From Streptomyces sulfonofaciens (GTDB lineage Bacteria > Actinomycetota > Actinomycetes > Streptomycetales > Streptomycetaceae): a DNA stretch of 64,000 nucleotides. The notes below the pieces were generated by a model, which worked only from the letters and a program-made list of their open reading frames with translations, made no database searches and was not told the DNA's origin. The stretch covers positions 271,707 through 335,706 of the forward strand of contig NZ_BNCD01000008.1 in the NCBI RefSeq assembly GCF_014656295.1. The letters are read 5' to 3'. The translations under genes were made by a program, and so were the position numbers. Numbering within the stretch: the first letter of the stretch is position 1; every line of letters starts with the position of its first letter. This document shows positions 34,162-42,967 of this stretch, piece by piece.

Positions 34162-35931
34162 GTGGAGTTCGAGGTCTGGGCACCCGCGGCGGAACGCGCC
34201 GTCCTCCATCTGGCGGACGGCACGCGCGCGATGGAGCGCGCCGCGGGACGCCCGGGGTGGTGGACGGCCGAGGCCGACGCGGCCGACGGGACACGGTACG
34301 GCTTCTGCCTGGACGAGGGCCCCGTTCGGCCCGATCCGCGCTCCGGGCGCCAGCCCGACGGGCCCGACGGCCTCAGTGCCGTCGTCGATCACGAGCGGTA
34401 CGCGTGGCGGGTGCCGTGGGCGGGGCGCGGCCTGCCCGGCGCGGTGCTGTACGAGCTCCACGTGGGCACGTACACCCGCGAGGGCACCCTGGACGCGGCG
34501 GCCGACCGCCTCGGGCACCTCGCGGACCTCGGCGTCAGCCATGTGGAGCTGATGCCGCTGTGCCCGTTCCCGGGGCGGCACGGCTGGGGGTACGACGGCG
34601 TCGCCCCGTGGGCCGTGCACGAACCGTACGGCGGCCCCGAGGCCCTGAAGCGCTTCGTCGACACGGCGCACGGCCACGGTCTGGGGGTCGTCCTCGATGT
34701 CGTGCACAACCACCTCGGCCCCTCGGGCAACCACCTCCCCTCCTTCGGCCCCTACTTCACCGAGGCCCACCGCACCCCGTGGGGCGCGGCCGTCAACCTG
34801 GACGCACCGGGCTCCGACGAGGTCCGCGCGTACCTCGTCGGCAGCGCACTGGCCTGGCTGCGCGACTACCGGCTCGACGGGCTCCGGCTGGACGCCGTGC
34901 ACGCACTGTGCGACACGCGCGCGTACGGGTTCCTGGAGGAGCTGTCCACGGCGGTGGACGGCCTGGCCGTGGAAACCGGCAGACCGCTGTTCCTGATCGC
35001 CGAGTCCGACCTGAACGACCCGCGCCTCATCACCGCACGCGCGCACGGCGGCCTCGGCGTGCACGCGCAGTGGAACGACGACTTCCACCACGCCCTGCAC
35101 TGCGCGCTCACCGGCGAGGCGCAGGGCTACTACGCCGATTTCGCAGGGGCGCCCCTGGCCGCGCTCGCCAAGACCCTGACGCACGGCTTCTTCCACGACG
35201 GCACCTACGCGGGCTTCCGGGGGCGGCGGCACGGCAGGCCGCTGGACCGTACCCTGCTGGCCGCCCACCAACTGCTCGGCTACGCACAGAACCACGACCA
35301 GATCGGCAACCGCGCGGCGGGCGACCGGCTCGCCGCGTCAGTACCCCCCGGGCTGCTCGCCTGCGCCGCGGCGCTCACCCTGACCGCGCCGTTCACGCCG
35401 ATGCTGTTCATGGGCGAGGAGTGGGGCGCGACGACACCCTGGCAGTACTTCACCGACCACACGGACCCGCTGATCGCCGAGGCGGTGCGCAAGGGCAGGC
35501 GGCGGGAGTTCGCCGCGCACGGCTGGGCGGGCGAGGAGGGCCCGGCCGCCGTACCCGATCCCCAGGACCCGGCCACTCGGGACCGCTCCTGCCTCGACTG
35601 GTCGCAGCCCCGCGAGGAACCGCACGCACGCGTGCTCGCCTGGCACCGCGAACTCATCGCGCTGCGCGCCGCCCGCACCGACCTCCTGGACCCCGACCTC
35701 GCGGCCGTCCGTGTCGCCTACGACGAGGCGGAGCGCTGGTGCGTCGTCCGGCGCGGCGACCTGGCGACCGCGGTGAACCTCGGCCCGGGCCCGGTGGACG
35801 TCCCCGTGGGCCGCGGGGCCCGTGCCGTGCTCGCGGCCTGGCGGCCCGAGGAGACCCGGCCACCCGGTGCGGACGGCCTGCTGCGGCTGCCTGCCGAGTC
35901 GGCGGCGGTGCTGGCGGCCGTCCAGGCGTGA
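34162..35931 (+). CDS. treZ: Malto-oligosyltrehalose trehalohydrolase TreZ
   Basis: A 589-residue GH13 enzyme that releases trehalose from maltooligosyltrehalose made by TreY. FEVWAPAAERAVL starts the N-terminal beta domain; the nucleophile is Asp244 (LDGLRLDAVHAL), the acid/base Glu281 (LFLIAESDLNDPRL) and the NHD triad is at 377-379. The GTG at 34162 has GAGGGG 8 bp upstream. An ATG 8 bp earlier is out of frame. GlgX, TreY and TreZ in one 9-kb stretch complete the glycogen-to-trehalose route. Confidence 0.95.
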   Translation: MEFEVWAPAAERAVLHLADGTRAMERAAGRPGWWTAEADAADGTRYGFCLDEGPVRPDPRSGRQPDGPDGLSAVVDHERYAWRVPWAGRGLPGAVLYELHVGTYTREGTLDAAADRLGHLADLGVSHVELMPLCPFPGRHGWGYDGVAPWAVHEPYGGPEALKRFVDTAHGHGLGVVLDVVHNHLGPSGNHLPSFGPYFTEAHRTPWGAAVNLDAPGSDEVRAYLVGSALAWLRDYRLDGLRLDAVHALCDTRAYGFLEELSTAVDGLAVETGRPLFLIAESDLNDPRLITARAHGGLGVHAQWNDDFHHALHCALTGEAQGYYADFAGAPLAALAKTLTHGFFHDGTYAGFRGRRHGRPLDRTLLAAHQLLGYAQNHDQIGNRAAGDRLAASVPPGLLACAAALTLTAPFTPMLFMGEEWGATTPWQYFTDHTDPLIAEAVRKGRRREFAAHGWAGEEGPAAVPDPQDPATRDRSCLDWSQPREEPHARVLAWHRELIALRAARTDLLDPDLAAVRVAYDEAERWCVVRRGDLATAVNLGPGPVDVPVGRGARAVLAAWRPEETRPPGADGLLRLPAESAAVLAAVQA

Positions 35932-36076
35932 CGGGAGGACTCCGCCGTCCCGGGAGCACGACCGCGGTCGGCGCAGACCGACGGCGCCCACGGCGGTTCC
36001 CCCTTCCCGTGCCCCGGACTACTGACGTTTCGCAGGTCAGCGCGGAACCGGTTGCGGCGGGTGGAAGAAGAGCGGC

Positions 36077-37102
36077 ATGAGCATGGAGCAGCGGTACCTC
36101 GGGCGCACCGGACTGCGGGTCAGCGAGCTGTGCATGGGCACGATGACGTTCGGCGGCGCCGCCGACGAGGCGACGTCCCACCGGTTGCTGGACGCCTTCG
36201 CGGCGGCCGGCGGCACCTTCGTCGACACGGCCGACGTCTACGGGCACGGGGCGGCGGAGGAGATCCTGGGACGCTGGCTGAGGGGGCGCAGGCGGGAGGA
36301 CCTGGTCATCGCCACCAAGGTCTTCGGCGCCATGGGCCGGTCGCCGAACGCCGGTGGCCTGACGCGCAAGCACATCCTGTCCGCGGTGGAGGCGAGCCTG
36401 CGCCGCCTCGGTACGGAGTACATCGACCTCTACCAGACGCACGTCTGGGACGCGACCACTCCCGTGGAGGAGACCCTGTCCACCCTGGACACCCTGGTCA
36501 GGGCGGGCAAGGTGCGCTACCTGGGGGCGAGCAACCTGTCGGCCGCCCAGTTGCAGAAGGCGCTGTGCACGGCACGGGAGCACGGCTGGGAGCCGTACTC
36601 CTGCCTCCAGCCCCTCTACAACCTCCTCGCGCGCTCCGCCGAATGGGAGTTGCTGCCGCTCAGCGTCGCCGAGGGCGTCGGCGTCATCCCGTGGAGCCCG
36701 TTGCAGGGCGGCTGGCTGAGCGGCAAGTACCGGCGCGGTATGGTCTCGGCCCCGGTCGGTTCCCGCGAGGCCGCCCACCAGCGGGACCAGGGCCGCGAGA
36801 CCTGGCGGGCGCGGGACACCGAGGAGACCTGGCGGGCCGTGGACGCGGTGCTCGCGGTGGCCGAGGAGTCCGGCCGCAGCCCGGCCCAGATCGCGCTGCG
36901 CTGGCTGCTGCGGCAGCCCGGCGTGACGGCGCCGATCATCGGCGCACGGTCCGTGGAGCAGCTCGCGGACAATCTCGGTGCGGTCGGCTGGGACCTGACG
37001 GAGGTCCAGGCACGGCGGCTGACGGAGGCGAGCGACCGGCCGCTGCCGTATCCGTACGACGTCCTGCGCCGCTTCCGGGACCGCGAGCCCCGCGAGGACT
37101 GA
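36077..37102 (+). CDS. Aldo/keto reductase
   Basis: A 341-residue NADPH-dependent TIM-barrel reductase, Kvbeta/YghZ-like subgroup. The catalytic Asp and Tyr are in DTADVYGHGAAEEIL, Lys in LVIATKVFG, and His in IDLYQTHVWDATTPVEETL. The C-terminal part has AQIALRWLLRQPGVTAPIIGARS for cofactor binding. Substrate is unknown. A strong hairpin at 37113-37159 ends it and the convergent peptidase gene. Confidence 0.92.
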   Translation: MSMEQRYLGRTGLRVSELCMGTMTFGGAADEATSHRLLDAFAAAGGTFVDTADVYGHGAAEEILGRWLRGRRREDLVIATKVFGAMGRSPNAGGLTRKHILSAVEASLRRLGTEYIDLYQTHVWDATTPVEETLSTLDTLVRAGKVRYLGASNLSAAQLQKALCTAREHGWEPYSCLQPLYNLLARSAEWELLPLSVAEGVGVIPWSPLQGGWLSGKYRRGMVSAPVGSREAAHQRDQGRETWRARDTEETWRAVDAVLAVAEESGRSPAQIALRWLLRQPGVTAPIIGARSVEQLADNLGAVGWDLTEVQARRLTEASDRPLPYPYDVLRRFRDREPRED

Positions 37103-37112
37103 GCCCCGCGCC

Positions 37113-37159
37113 GGCGGTGCGCGGCACCGGCGCGACCGGGCCGCCGGTGCCGCACCGCC
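37113..37159. terminator. Bidirectional hairpin terminator
   Basis: GGCGGTG, a two-base bulge, then CGGCACCGG pair with 37141-37159 across a loop of about 8 bases. It lies 10 bp after the aldo/keto reductase stop and 80 bp from the stop of the convergent M24 gene. Confidence 0.65.
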
Positions 37160-37238
37160 GGTGCGGACACCGCGGCTCCCGCCGCAGCACGCAGGCTCCG
37201 GCGCCCGGTCCGCGCGCCGGACGGCGCGGGCCCGCGGC

Positions 37239-38384
37239 TCAGTGCACGACGGCCATCTCCCGCGACGTGGTGTTGAGGCGCCGGACACCGTCGTCGGTGA
37301 CGGTCACGATGTCCTCGATGCGCACTCCGAACCGGCCGGGCAGGTAGATGCCGGGTTCCACCGAGAAGCACATGCCGGGCACCAGTTGCTGCCGCTCCCC
37401 CTCGACCATGTACGGCGGCTCGTGGGTGGTGACGCCGATGCCGTGCCCGGTGCGGTGGATGAAGCGGGGGCCGTAACCGGCCTCGGTGATCGTCTCCCGG
37501 GCCGCCCGGTCGATGTCCTGGCAGGCGGCACCGGGGCGTACGGCCCGTACGGCGCGCTCCTGTGCCTCGCGCACCACGTCGTGCACCCGCCGCTCCTCGG
37601 CGGTGGGCTCGCCGACGTGCACGGTCCGGGAGGTGTCGGAGCCGTAGCCGTGCACGAGGCCGCCGAAGTCCAGCACGACCGTGTCACCGGCGGCGATGAC
37701 CCGCTCGCCCGCCTCGTGGTGCGGATCCGCGCCGTTGGGGCCGGAGCCGACCACGGTGAAGTCGACCTGCGTATGGCCGAACCCGCGCAGCAGGCCCGCC
37801 AGGTCGGCCGCGATGTCGGTCTCCCTGCGGCCCTCGAAGCGGACGTTCCTGATCTCGTCGTAGGCGGCGTCGGCGGCCGCGCCCGCCGCTGCCATCCGGT
37901 CCAGCTCCGCGGCGTCCTTGACCGCACGGAGCATGGGCAGGGCCTCGCCGAGCGCGGTGAAACCGACGCCCGTGGGCGCCGTGCGCCCGAGGCCCAGCAG
38001 GTGGACGGCCCAGGTGCTGTCGCTGACGGCGTAGCGGCCGCCGGCGTCCAGCAGCGGTGCGGTCGCGGCGTACGGGTCCTGGCCGTCGGTCCAGTCACGC
38101 AGGGTGAGTGCGGGTGCGCCGGGAGCGTGTGCGGCGTCGCCCGCCTCCAGGGTGGGCACCACGAGCACCGGGTCGCGGCCGGCGGCGAGCACGAGCAGGG
38201 TGAGCCGCTCGGTGTCCGCGGTGGGCTTGTAGCCGGTGAGCCAGGAGAGGTCGGGGCCCGGTGCGACCAGGAGCCCGGCGAGGCCGGCGGCGTCGGCGGC
38301 CCGCACGGCGCGCGCCATCCGGGCGCGGTAGTCGTCGGTGGTGAACGCGGCCGGGGCCGTGGGACTCGCGGGTGTGCCGGTCAT
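37239..38384 (-). CDS. M24 metallopeptidase, Xaa-Pro aminopeptidase (PepP/PepQ-like)
   Basis: A 381-residue protein with a creatinase/prolidase N-terminal domain and a pita-bread catalytic domain. All five metal ligands are visible: two Asp in VVLDFGGLVHGYGSDTSRT, His in HRTGHGIGVTTHEPP, and two Glu in FSVEPGIYLPGRFGVRIEDIV. It removes N-terminal residues preceding proline in cytoplasmic peptides. The ATG at 38384 has GGAGG 4-5 bp upstream. Longer frames extend the N-terminus without domain similarity. Confidence 0.92.
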   Translation of the reverse strand: MTGTPASPTAPAAFTTDDYRARMARAVRAADAAGLAGLLVAPGPDLSWLTGYKPTADTERLTLLVLAAGRDPVLVVPTLEAGDAAHAPGAPALTLRDWTDGQDPYAATAPLLDAGGRYAVSDSTWAVHLLGLGRTAPTGVGFTALGEALPMLRAVKDAAELDRMAAAGAAADAAYDEIRNVRFEGRRETDIAADLAGLLRGFGHTQVDFTVVGSGPNGADPHHEAGERVIAAGDTVVLDFGGLVHGYGSDTSRTVHVGEPTAEERRVHDVVREAQERAVRAVRPGAACQDIDRAARETITEAGYGPRFIHRTGHGIGVTTHEPPYMVEGERQQLVPGMCFSVEPGIYLPGRFGVRIEDIVTVTDDGVRRLNTTSREMAVVH

Positions 38385-38744
38385 GGGTCCTCCAGGGTCA
38401 AGGAGTCGGGGAGCTGCCGTCAGGCGCCGGACGGGGTCCGCGTCCGGTCGCCGGCACCGGTCGCCGGTGCCGGGGCCGCGCGCGGGAGCCGCAAGCGGCG
38501 CGCCGGATGCCTCGGGGGCATCCTGCCGTGCGGACGGCCGGACCGCCGCCCGATCGGCGTAGGCCCCGCGCGGGACGCCGCCCGGTACGGCCCGTGATCG
38601 ACTTTCGCCGCCCCCGGTTCTCGCCCACCATGGCGGTGCGCCCCGAACACGCCGGCGTGCCGTCCGCAGCGGTGCCCGACCACCCGCTCGGGGCTCCCCG
38701 GGCACCCGCCGCCCCAGCGGAGCGGGCGCGGATGGGAGACCGAC
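38385..38744. other. Divergent intergenic region, 360 bp
   Basis: Between the M24 peptidase and the VOC protein. It holds the perfect hairpin at 38451-38473. No gene is seen. Confidence 0.55.
38451..38473. promoter_or_regulatory. Perfect 10-bp hairpin in a divergent promoter region
   Basis: CCGGCACCGG-TCG-CCGGTGCCGG. Because the flanking genes diverge, it is unlikely to be an ordinary terminator for them. An operator or a leader hairpin of the M24 gene (67 bp away) fits better. Confidence 0.4.
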
Positions 38745-39197
38745 ATGCGTCGTGAGGATCTGCCGGCCCCGGAGGCCGGAATACTGCTCACCCACTTCCT
38801 GACGGTGTCCGACGTGGCCCGCTCCCGGGCGTTCTACGCGGACGTGCTGGGCGGCGAGGTGGTGCTCGACGAGAACCCGTGCATCGTCAGGCTCGCCAAC
38901 GGCTGGATCATCATGAACCCCGGCGGTGGCCCCACCCCCGACAAGCCGGACGTCACCCTGCGCCCGCCCGGCGACCCGCAGACGGTGTCGGGCTTCCTCA
39001 ACATCCGGGTGGCGGACATCGGGGCCTGCCACCGGGAGTGGAGCGCCAGGGGCGCCGAGTTCCTCACCCCGCCGCTCGACCGCAGGGCCGAACTCCGCTG
39101 CTACCTGCGCGACCCCGACGGATACCTGATCGAGGTGGGACAGGCCACCGGCATGCTGGAGGGTGTCTTCGCCGACCCGCCGGCGGGCACCCGCTGA
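38745..39197 (+). CDS. VOC (glyoxalase/bleomycin-resistance) family protein
   Basis: A 150-residue single-domain protein. ILLTHFLTVSDVARSRAFYADVLGGEVVLDE is the family start, and RCYLRDPDGYLIEVGQ carries the conserved metal-ligand Glu region. Such proteins are metal-dependent lyases, dioxygenases or drug binders; the substrate cannot be told. The ATG follows GGGAGACCGAC. Its stop codon lies inside a 26-bp tandem duplication, so the last residues (AGTR) are encoded by repeat DNA. Confidence 0.88.
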   Translation: MRREDLPAPEAGILLTHFLTVSDVARSRAFYADVLGGEVVLDENPCIVRLANGWIIMNPGGGPTPDKPDVTLRPPGDPQTVSGFLNIRVADIGACHREWSARGAEFLTPPLDRRAELRCYLRDPDGYLIEVGQATGMLEGVFADPPAGTR

Positions 39198-39236
39198 CCT
39201 GCTCCTCATCGGGCACCCGCTGACCGGCTCGTCATC
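39185..39236. repeat. 26-bp tandem duplication spanning a stop codon
   Basis: The unit starting GGGCACCCGCTGACC occurs at 39185 and 39211 with two mismatches. The first copy contains the last codons and TGA of the VOC gene, so the second copy is a duplicated gene end in the 79-bp gap to the convergent LysE gene. Confidence 0.85.
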
Positions 39237-39276
39237 GGGCGGGCGCCGGCCGTGGTTCGCCTCCGCATCCGCCGGG

Positions 39277-39900
39277 TCAGCCCTCCAGGGCGAGCCGGGC
39301 GCCCAGCAGCAGCAGGATGCCTCCGGAGACCTGTTCGAGCCGCCGGCGCACGCCGGCGCGGGACAGCACCGTCCTGATCCGGCCGACGAACCAGACGTAC
39401 AGGCCGTAGTAGCCGACCTCGAAGACCGCCCACAGCGCGGCGAGGCCGACCATCGCGGGCAGATGCGGGGCGCCGGGCGGCACGAACTGCGGCAGGAACG
39501 ACATCGCGAAGATCGCGGCCTTGGGGTTGGCCAGGTTCAGCAGCAGACCGTGCCGGTAGGAGGCCGGTCCTGACTTGGCCCGCTCCCCGCCCGCCGCGTC
39601 GATGCCCGCGGCCGCCGGGCGCCGGGCGTGCCACAGCGTCTGCACGCCGAAGCCGACCAGGACCACGGCGCCGACGACGCGCATGACGCCGTAGGCGAGT
39701 TCGGAGGCGGCGAGCAGCGCGGTCAGCCCGAAGGCGGCGACCAGTCCCCAGGTGAGCACTCCCGTCTCGTTGCCCAGCACGGTCATGAACCCCGACCGCC
39801 TGCTCCGCAGCGAGTGCTTGATGATCAGCACGGTGCTCGGGCCCGGCGAGGCGGCGACCAGGAGGCAGGCTCCGAGGAACGCGGCGAGGGTGCTCGGCAT
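39277..39900 (-). CDS. LysE/RhtB-family amino-acid exporter
   Basis: A 207-residue membrane protein with about six helices. FLGACLLVAASPGPSTVLIIKHSLRSRRSGFMTVLGNETG is the LysE signature, and the second half has GLLLNLANPKAAIFAMSFLPQFV. It probably exports amino acids or related metabolites. The ATG at 39900 is chosen because the hydrophobic first helix begins there; upstream in-frame sequence is Arg/Pro-rich and non-coding in character. Confidence 0.93.
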   Translation of the reverse strand: MPSTLAAFLGACLLVAASPGPSTVLIIKHSLRSRRSGFMTVLGNETGVLTWGLVAAFGLTALLAASELAYGVMRVVGAVVLVGFGVQTLWHARRPAAAGIDAAGGERAKSGPASYRHGLLLNLANPKAAIFAMSFLPQFVPPGAPHLPAMVGLAALWAVFEVGYYGLYVWFVGRIRTVLSRAGVRRRLEQVSGGILLLLGARLALEG

Positions 39901-40136
39901 GCGGTCATCCTGGCCCGGGCGCACGGCGGCGGCCACTGCTTTTCCGCGCGCGCCCGGCGGGGCACCGCCCCTCGGCCAGGTGCGCCCCGGGCCCCCGCGC
40001 CGCACCCTGCGCTCGGCCCACCACCCGCACCGGCCCCCGGCCCAAGGTCCCCGCTCGGCCCCTCGACGGACGGGCCCGGGGCCCGGCGCGTCCCCGGCGG
40101 CCGAGCGGGGCGGCGGGGCAGGCCGCGGCCCGCGGC

Positions 40137-42317
40137 TCAGGACACCGCGGAACGGGGGATGCGCAGGGCCGGCGCGGGGTCGGCCGGGACGGGTCGCAGC
40201 GGCGTGGTCAGGCGCCGCGCGAGGTCGGCCTCCGTGTATCTGCGGCACCCCAGGTGCCAGTTGAGGATCCCGGCCATCCAGTTCTCCAGCTCCTTCACAT
40301 AGCCGTCCAGCGCGGCCCGGGCCTCGTCCGTCAGGCCGAAGTCCTCGTAGAGCACGGGGAACTCATGGGCGGTGACGTGCTGGAACTGCCGCATGCGCTG
40401 CACCATCAGGTCGGCCACGACGGCGCGTGCGTCCGCCTGGTCGCAGCCGAAGAAGTTCTGCACGACGACGACCGCGTTGTGGATCTCGCCCTCGTACTCG
40501 ACCTCCTTGCGGTAGGAGACGATGTCGTTGAGGAGGCAGGCGTAGTCGGCCGCCGCGTTCTCCAGGGAGCGGACCGGGCCGCTGCGGTAGATCTCGGCCG
40601 GGACGGCCGGGCCGTGGCCGAGGCGGCACAGGCTCATGGTGAGGTCGGAGCCGAAGGTGGCGCGGCGCATCTCGATGTAGTCCACGGGGTCGGGGACGCG
40701 GTGCTGGGCCTGGTTGGACAGCTCCCAGAGCCAGGACTCGGTCATCACCTCGATCGCGGCGCGCAGGGTGCGGCGCTGGTCGGGCGCCATCTCGGCCGTG
40801 GTCCACGCCCACAGGTCGGCCAGGCCGCGTTCCAGGGCGTTCGCGGGGGGCGGGATCTCCTCGGCGTCGACGGGCATGCACGCCGACAGGCGCTCGGTGC
40901 ACAGGGCCGCCCCGGCCAGGTCGCGGCGGTGTCCGAAGACCAGCGGGTAGTAGTCGTCGCCGTAGGTGCCCCAGGCCAGCCAGGCCGAGCTGAGGTCGAG
41001 CCCGTCCTCGGTGGCGTCGGGGTGGATGCCGGCGGCACACAGCGGGAGGTCGTACGCGTCGAGGCGGTAGGCGTCCCAGATGCCCTCGCTGAGGATGCCC
41101 ATCCGGGTGCACCAGGTGGCCACCCGCTGCCGGGCGCCCGGCAGATGGGGGCTGAGGGTGAGGGGGAACGGCATGGCGAAGTCGGGGAGTTCCTCGGGGC
41201 CGACGCGCTGGAAGGGGACGTGGGTGTGGCGGCGCAGCCGTTCGGCGCCGAGGGCGGCCAACAGACCCGGGATGTCGGCACCGGCGGTTCCGAGGCCCTT
41301 GGGCCCGCCGAGCGGGGAGGTGCGCAGCGCGCCCTCGTTCATGTAGCGGCTGGAGCGCAGGTGCCACTCGTGGCCGCCGGACTGCCAGTCCTGGAGGCCC
41401 TTGGTGTACGCGGCGACGGCGGCCACCTCGCCGGGGGCGAGCCCCTTGAGGGCGGCCAGCGCGGGCACCTCCGTCAGCGCGGTGTGCTCGAACTGGTGCA
41501 GCCGGGAGGTGAGGACGTCGTTGACCATGTCCGCGGCCTGCTGGGTGGAGCATCCGAAGAACGTCTCCAGCACCAGCACCCCGTTGCTCAGTTCGCCCTC
41601 GTCCTCGACCTCGCGCTGGTAGGAGAAGAGGTCGTTGCGCAGGTGCACGCCGTCCGAGAAGGTCTCCATCAGCACCCGCAGCGGCCGCTCCCGCGCGACG
41701 CCCGCGGGCACCTCCGCGGTGGCGTACTCGACGAGGCCCGCGGACCAGGGGGCGCCGCCCACCTTGCGGCGCATCTCGATGTACTCGACCGGGTTGGCGA
41801 TCCGGCCCTCGTTGATGTTGGAGAGTTCCCAGAGCGATTCGTTCAGGAGGTTCTCGGTGCTCAGGGCGAACCTGGACCGCCAGCCCTCCGACATGGCGGG
41901 CACCGTGCGCGCCCACAGGTCGGCGAGGCCCGCCTCCACCGGGTTGGCCGGCTCGGGGACGGCGGTCGACAGGTCCATGGGCATGAACATCGGCAGCCGG
42001 TCGAGATGGGCCCTGCCGCCCTCCCGGTCCTGGGTGCGCTTGAACATCTCCAGGAAGTGGTCGTCGAAGAAGAACACCCAGACGTACCAGTCCGTGATCA
42101 GCGACAGCGCCTGCGCGTCGCAGTCCGGGTGGGTGTAGGCACACAGCAGGGGGTAGTCGTGGGCATCGAGGTCGGCCTGGTCCCAGACGCCGGAGCCCTC
42201 CAGCATGCCCATGGAGCGCGCCCACTCACGGGTGTGCGTGCGCGCCTGTTCGACGTGCGGGTTCAGGCGGGCGGGATACGGCATGTAGAAAGGGGGCAAT
42301 TGAAACGGCTGCGTCAT
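40137..42317 (-). CDS. geoA: Geosmin synthase (germacradienol/geosmin synthase)
   Basis: A 726-residue bifunctional class I terpene synthase with two cyclase domains. In the N-terminal domain the aspartate-rich motif is DDHFLE (85-90) and the Mg-binding NSE triad is NDLFSYQRE (228-236); it converts farnesyl diphosphate to germacradienol and germacrene D. The C-terminal domain has DDYYP and NDIVSYRKEVEYEGE and fragments germacradienol to geosmin and acetone. Length and motifs match characterised Streptomyces enzymes. It is transcribed alone on the minus strand, with no cyclic-nucleotide-binding regulator gene beside it. Confidence 0.97.
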   Translation of the reverse strand: MTQPFQLPPFYMPYPARLNPHVEQARTHTREWARSMGMLEGSGVWDQADLDAHDYPLLCAYTHPDCDAQALSLITDWYVWVFFFDDHFLEMFKRTQDREGGRAHLDRLPMFMPMDLSTAVPEPANPVEAGLADLWARTVPAMSEGWRSRFALSTENLLNESLWELSNINEGRIANPVEYIEMRRKVGGAPWSAGLVEYATAEVPAGVARERPLRVLMETFSDGVHLRNDLFSYQREVEDEGELSNGVLVLETFFGCSTQQAADMVNDVLTSRLHQFEHTALTEVPALAALKGLAPGEVAAVAAYTKGLQDWQSGGHEWHLRSSRYMNEGALRTSPLGGPKGLGTAGADIPGLLAALGAERLRRHTHVPFQRVGPEELPDFAMPFPLTLSPHLPGARQRVATWCTRMGILSEGIWDAYRLDAYDLPLCAAGIHPDATEDGLDLSSAWLAWGTYGDDYYPLVFGHRRDLAGAALCTERLSACMPVDAEEIPPPANALERGLADLWAWTTAEMAPDQRRTLRAAIEVMTESWLWELSNQAQHRVPDPVDYIEMRRATFGSDLTMSLCRLGHGPAVPAEIYRSGPVRSLENAAADYACLLNDIVSYRKEVEYEGEIHNAVVVVQNFFGCDQADARAVVADLMVQRMRQFQHVTAHEFPVLYEDFGLTDEARAALDGYVKELENWMAGILNWHLGCRRYTEADLARRLTTPLRPVPADPAPALRIPRSAVS

Positions 42318-42967
42318 GGCCCGGCACTACCCAGGGCCCCCGCGCCCCATCCGCAACACCGCAGATCATCGCACCATCGCGTGAACCGATGAGAGATCCG
42401 GTGACACACGGGGCCATGCCGTGCCCACAGTGGCCGGCCATGCGTCCGCGTCGGCCCTGAGCCCCACCTGGCCGCCCACGCGTCGGCCTCGTCGGCGGTG
42501 GGCACCGCGTCCAGAAGGTGCGGGAAGCGCGCCTCGAACTCGTCGCGCCGGATGACGACGCAGCAGCGCGTGCCCTCCTCGACACATCGGCCCGGAAGAC
42601 GCCGATGCCCGGATCGAGCGCGGCCGTACCTGCCAGGGCCCCGCTCCTGCGGCCGACCCCGAGGCCCCGGTCCCCCGCCGCCGCGAGCGCGGCCGCCGCG
42701 GCCCTGCCCGGTGCCGGAGCCTGCTCTCGTGACGATCACCACTCGACCGGTGCAGACCCCACGCGTTCCTTCTGACACGGCCCACCCCCACTTCTCCACG
42801 GGCAGGCTCCGGGGACCCGCGCCGCGCCCTTCCCTCCCCGGGCCCGCGTCCGTCACTCCCCCGGGCGAGGGCCCGGGCGCGATCCGCTTCCGGGCGGCAG
42901 ACTGGTCTGGCGCGCCGGTCCGGCGGAGTCCGCCGCTGCCCCGCAACCCGATCGCAAGGAGACGGCG
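42318..42967. other. Divergent intergenic region, 650 bp, with a coding-like fragment
   Basis: Between geosmin synthase and the oxidoreductase. The minus-strand frame at 42461-42559 reads VVIRRDEFEARFPHLLDAVP and continues to AWAARWG with nearly all G/C third positions. It has no start codon and then decays in composition, so it may be a gene remnant. The frame ends in a TGA that overlaps the geosmin synthase ATG by 4 bp. Confidence 0.5.
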
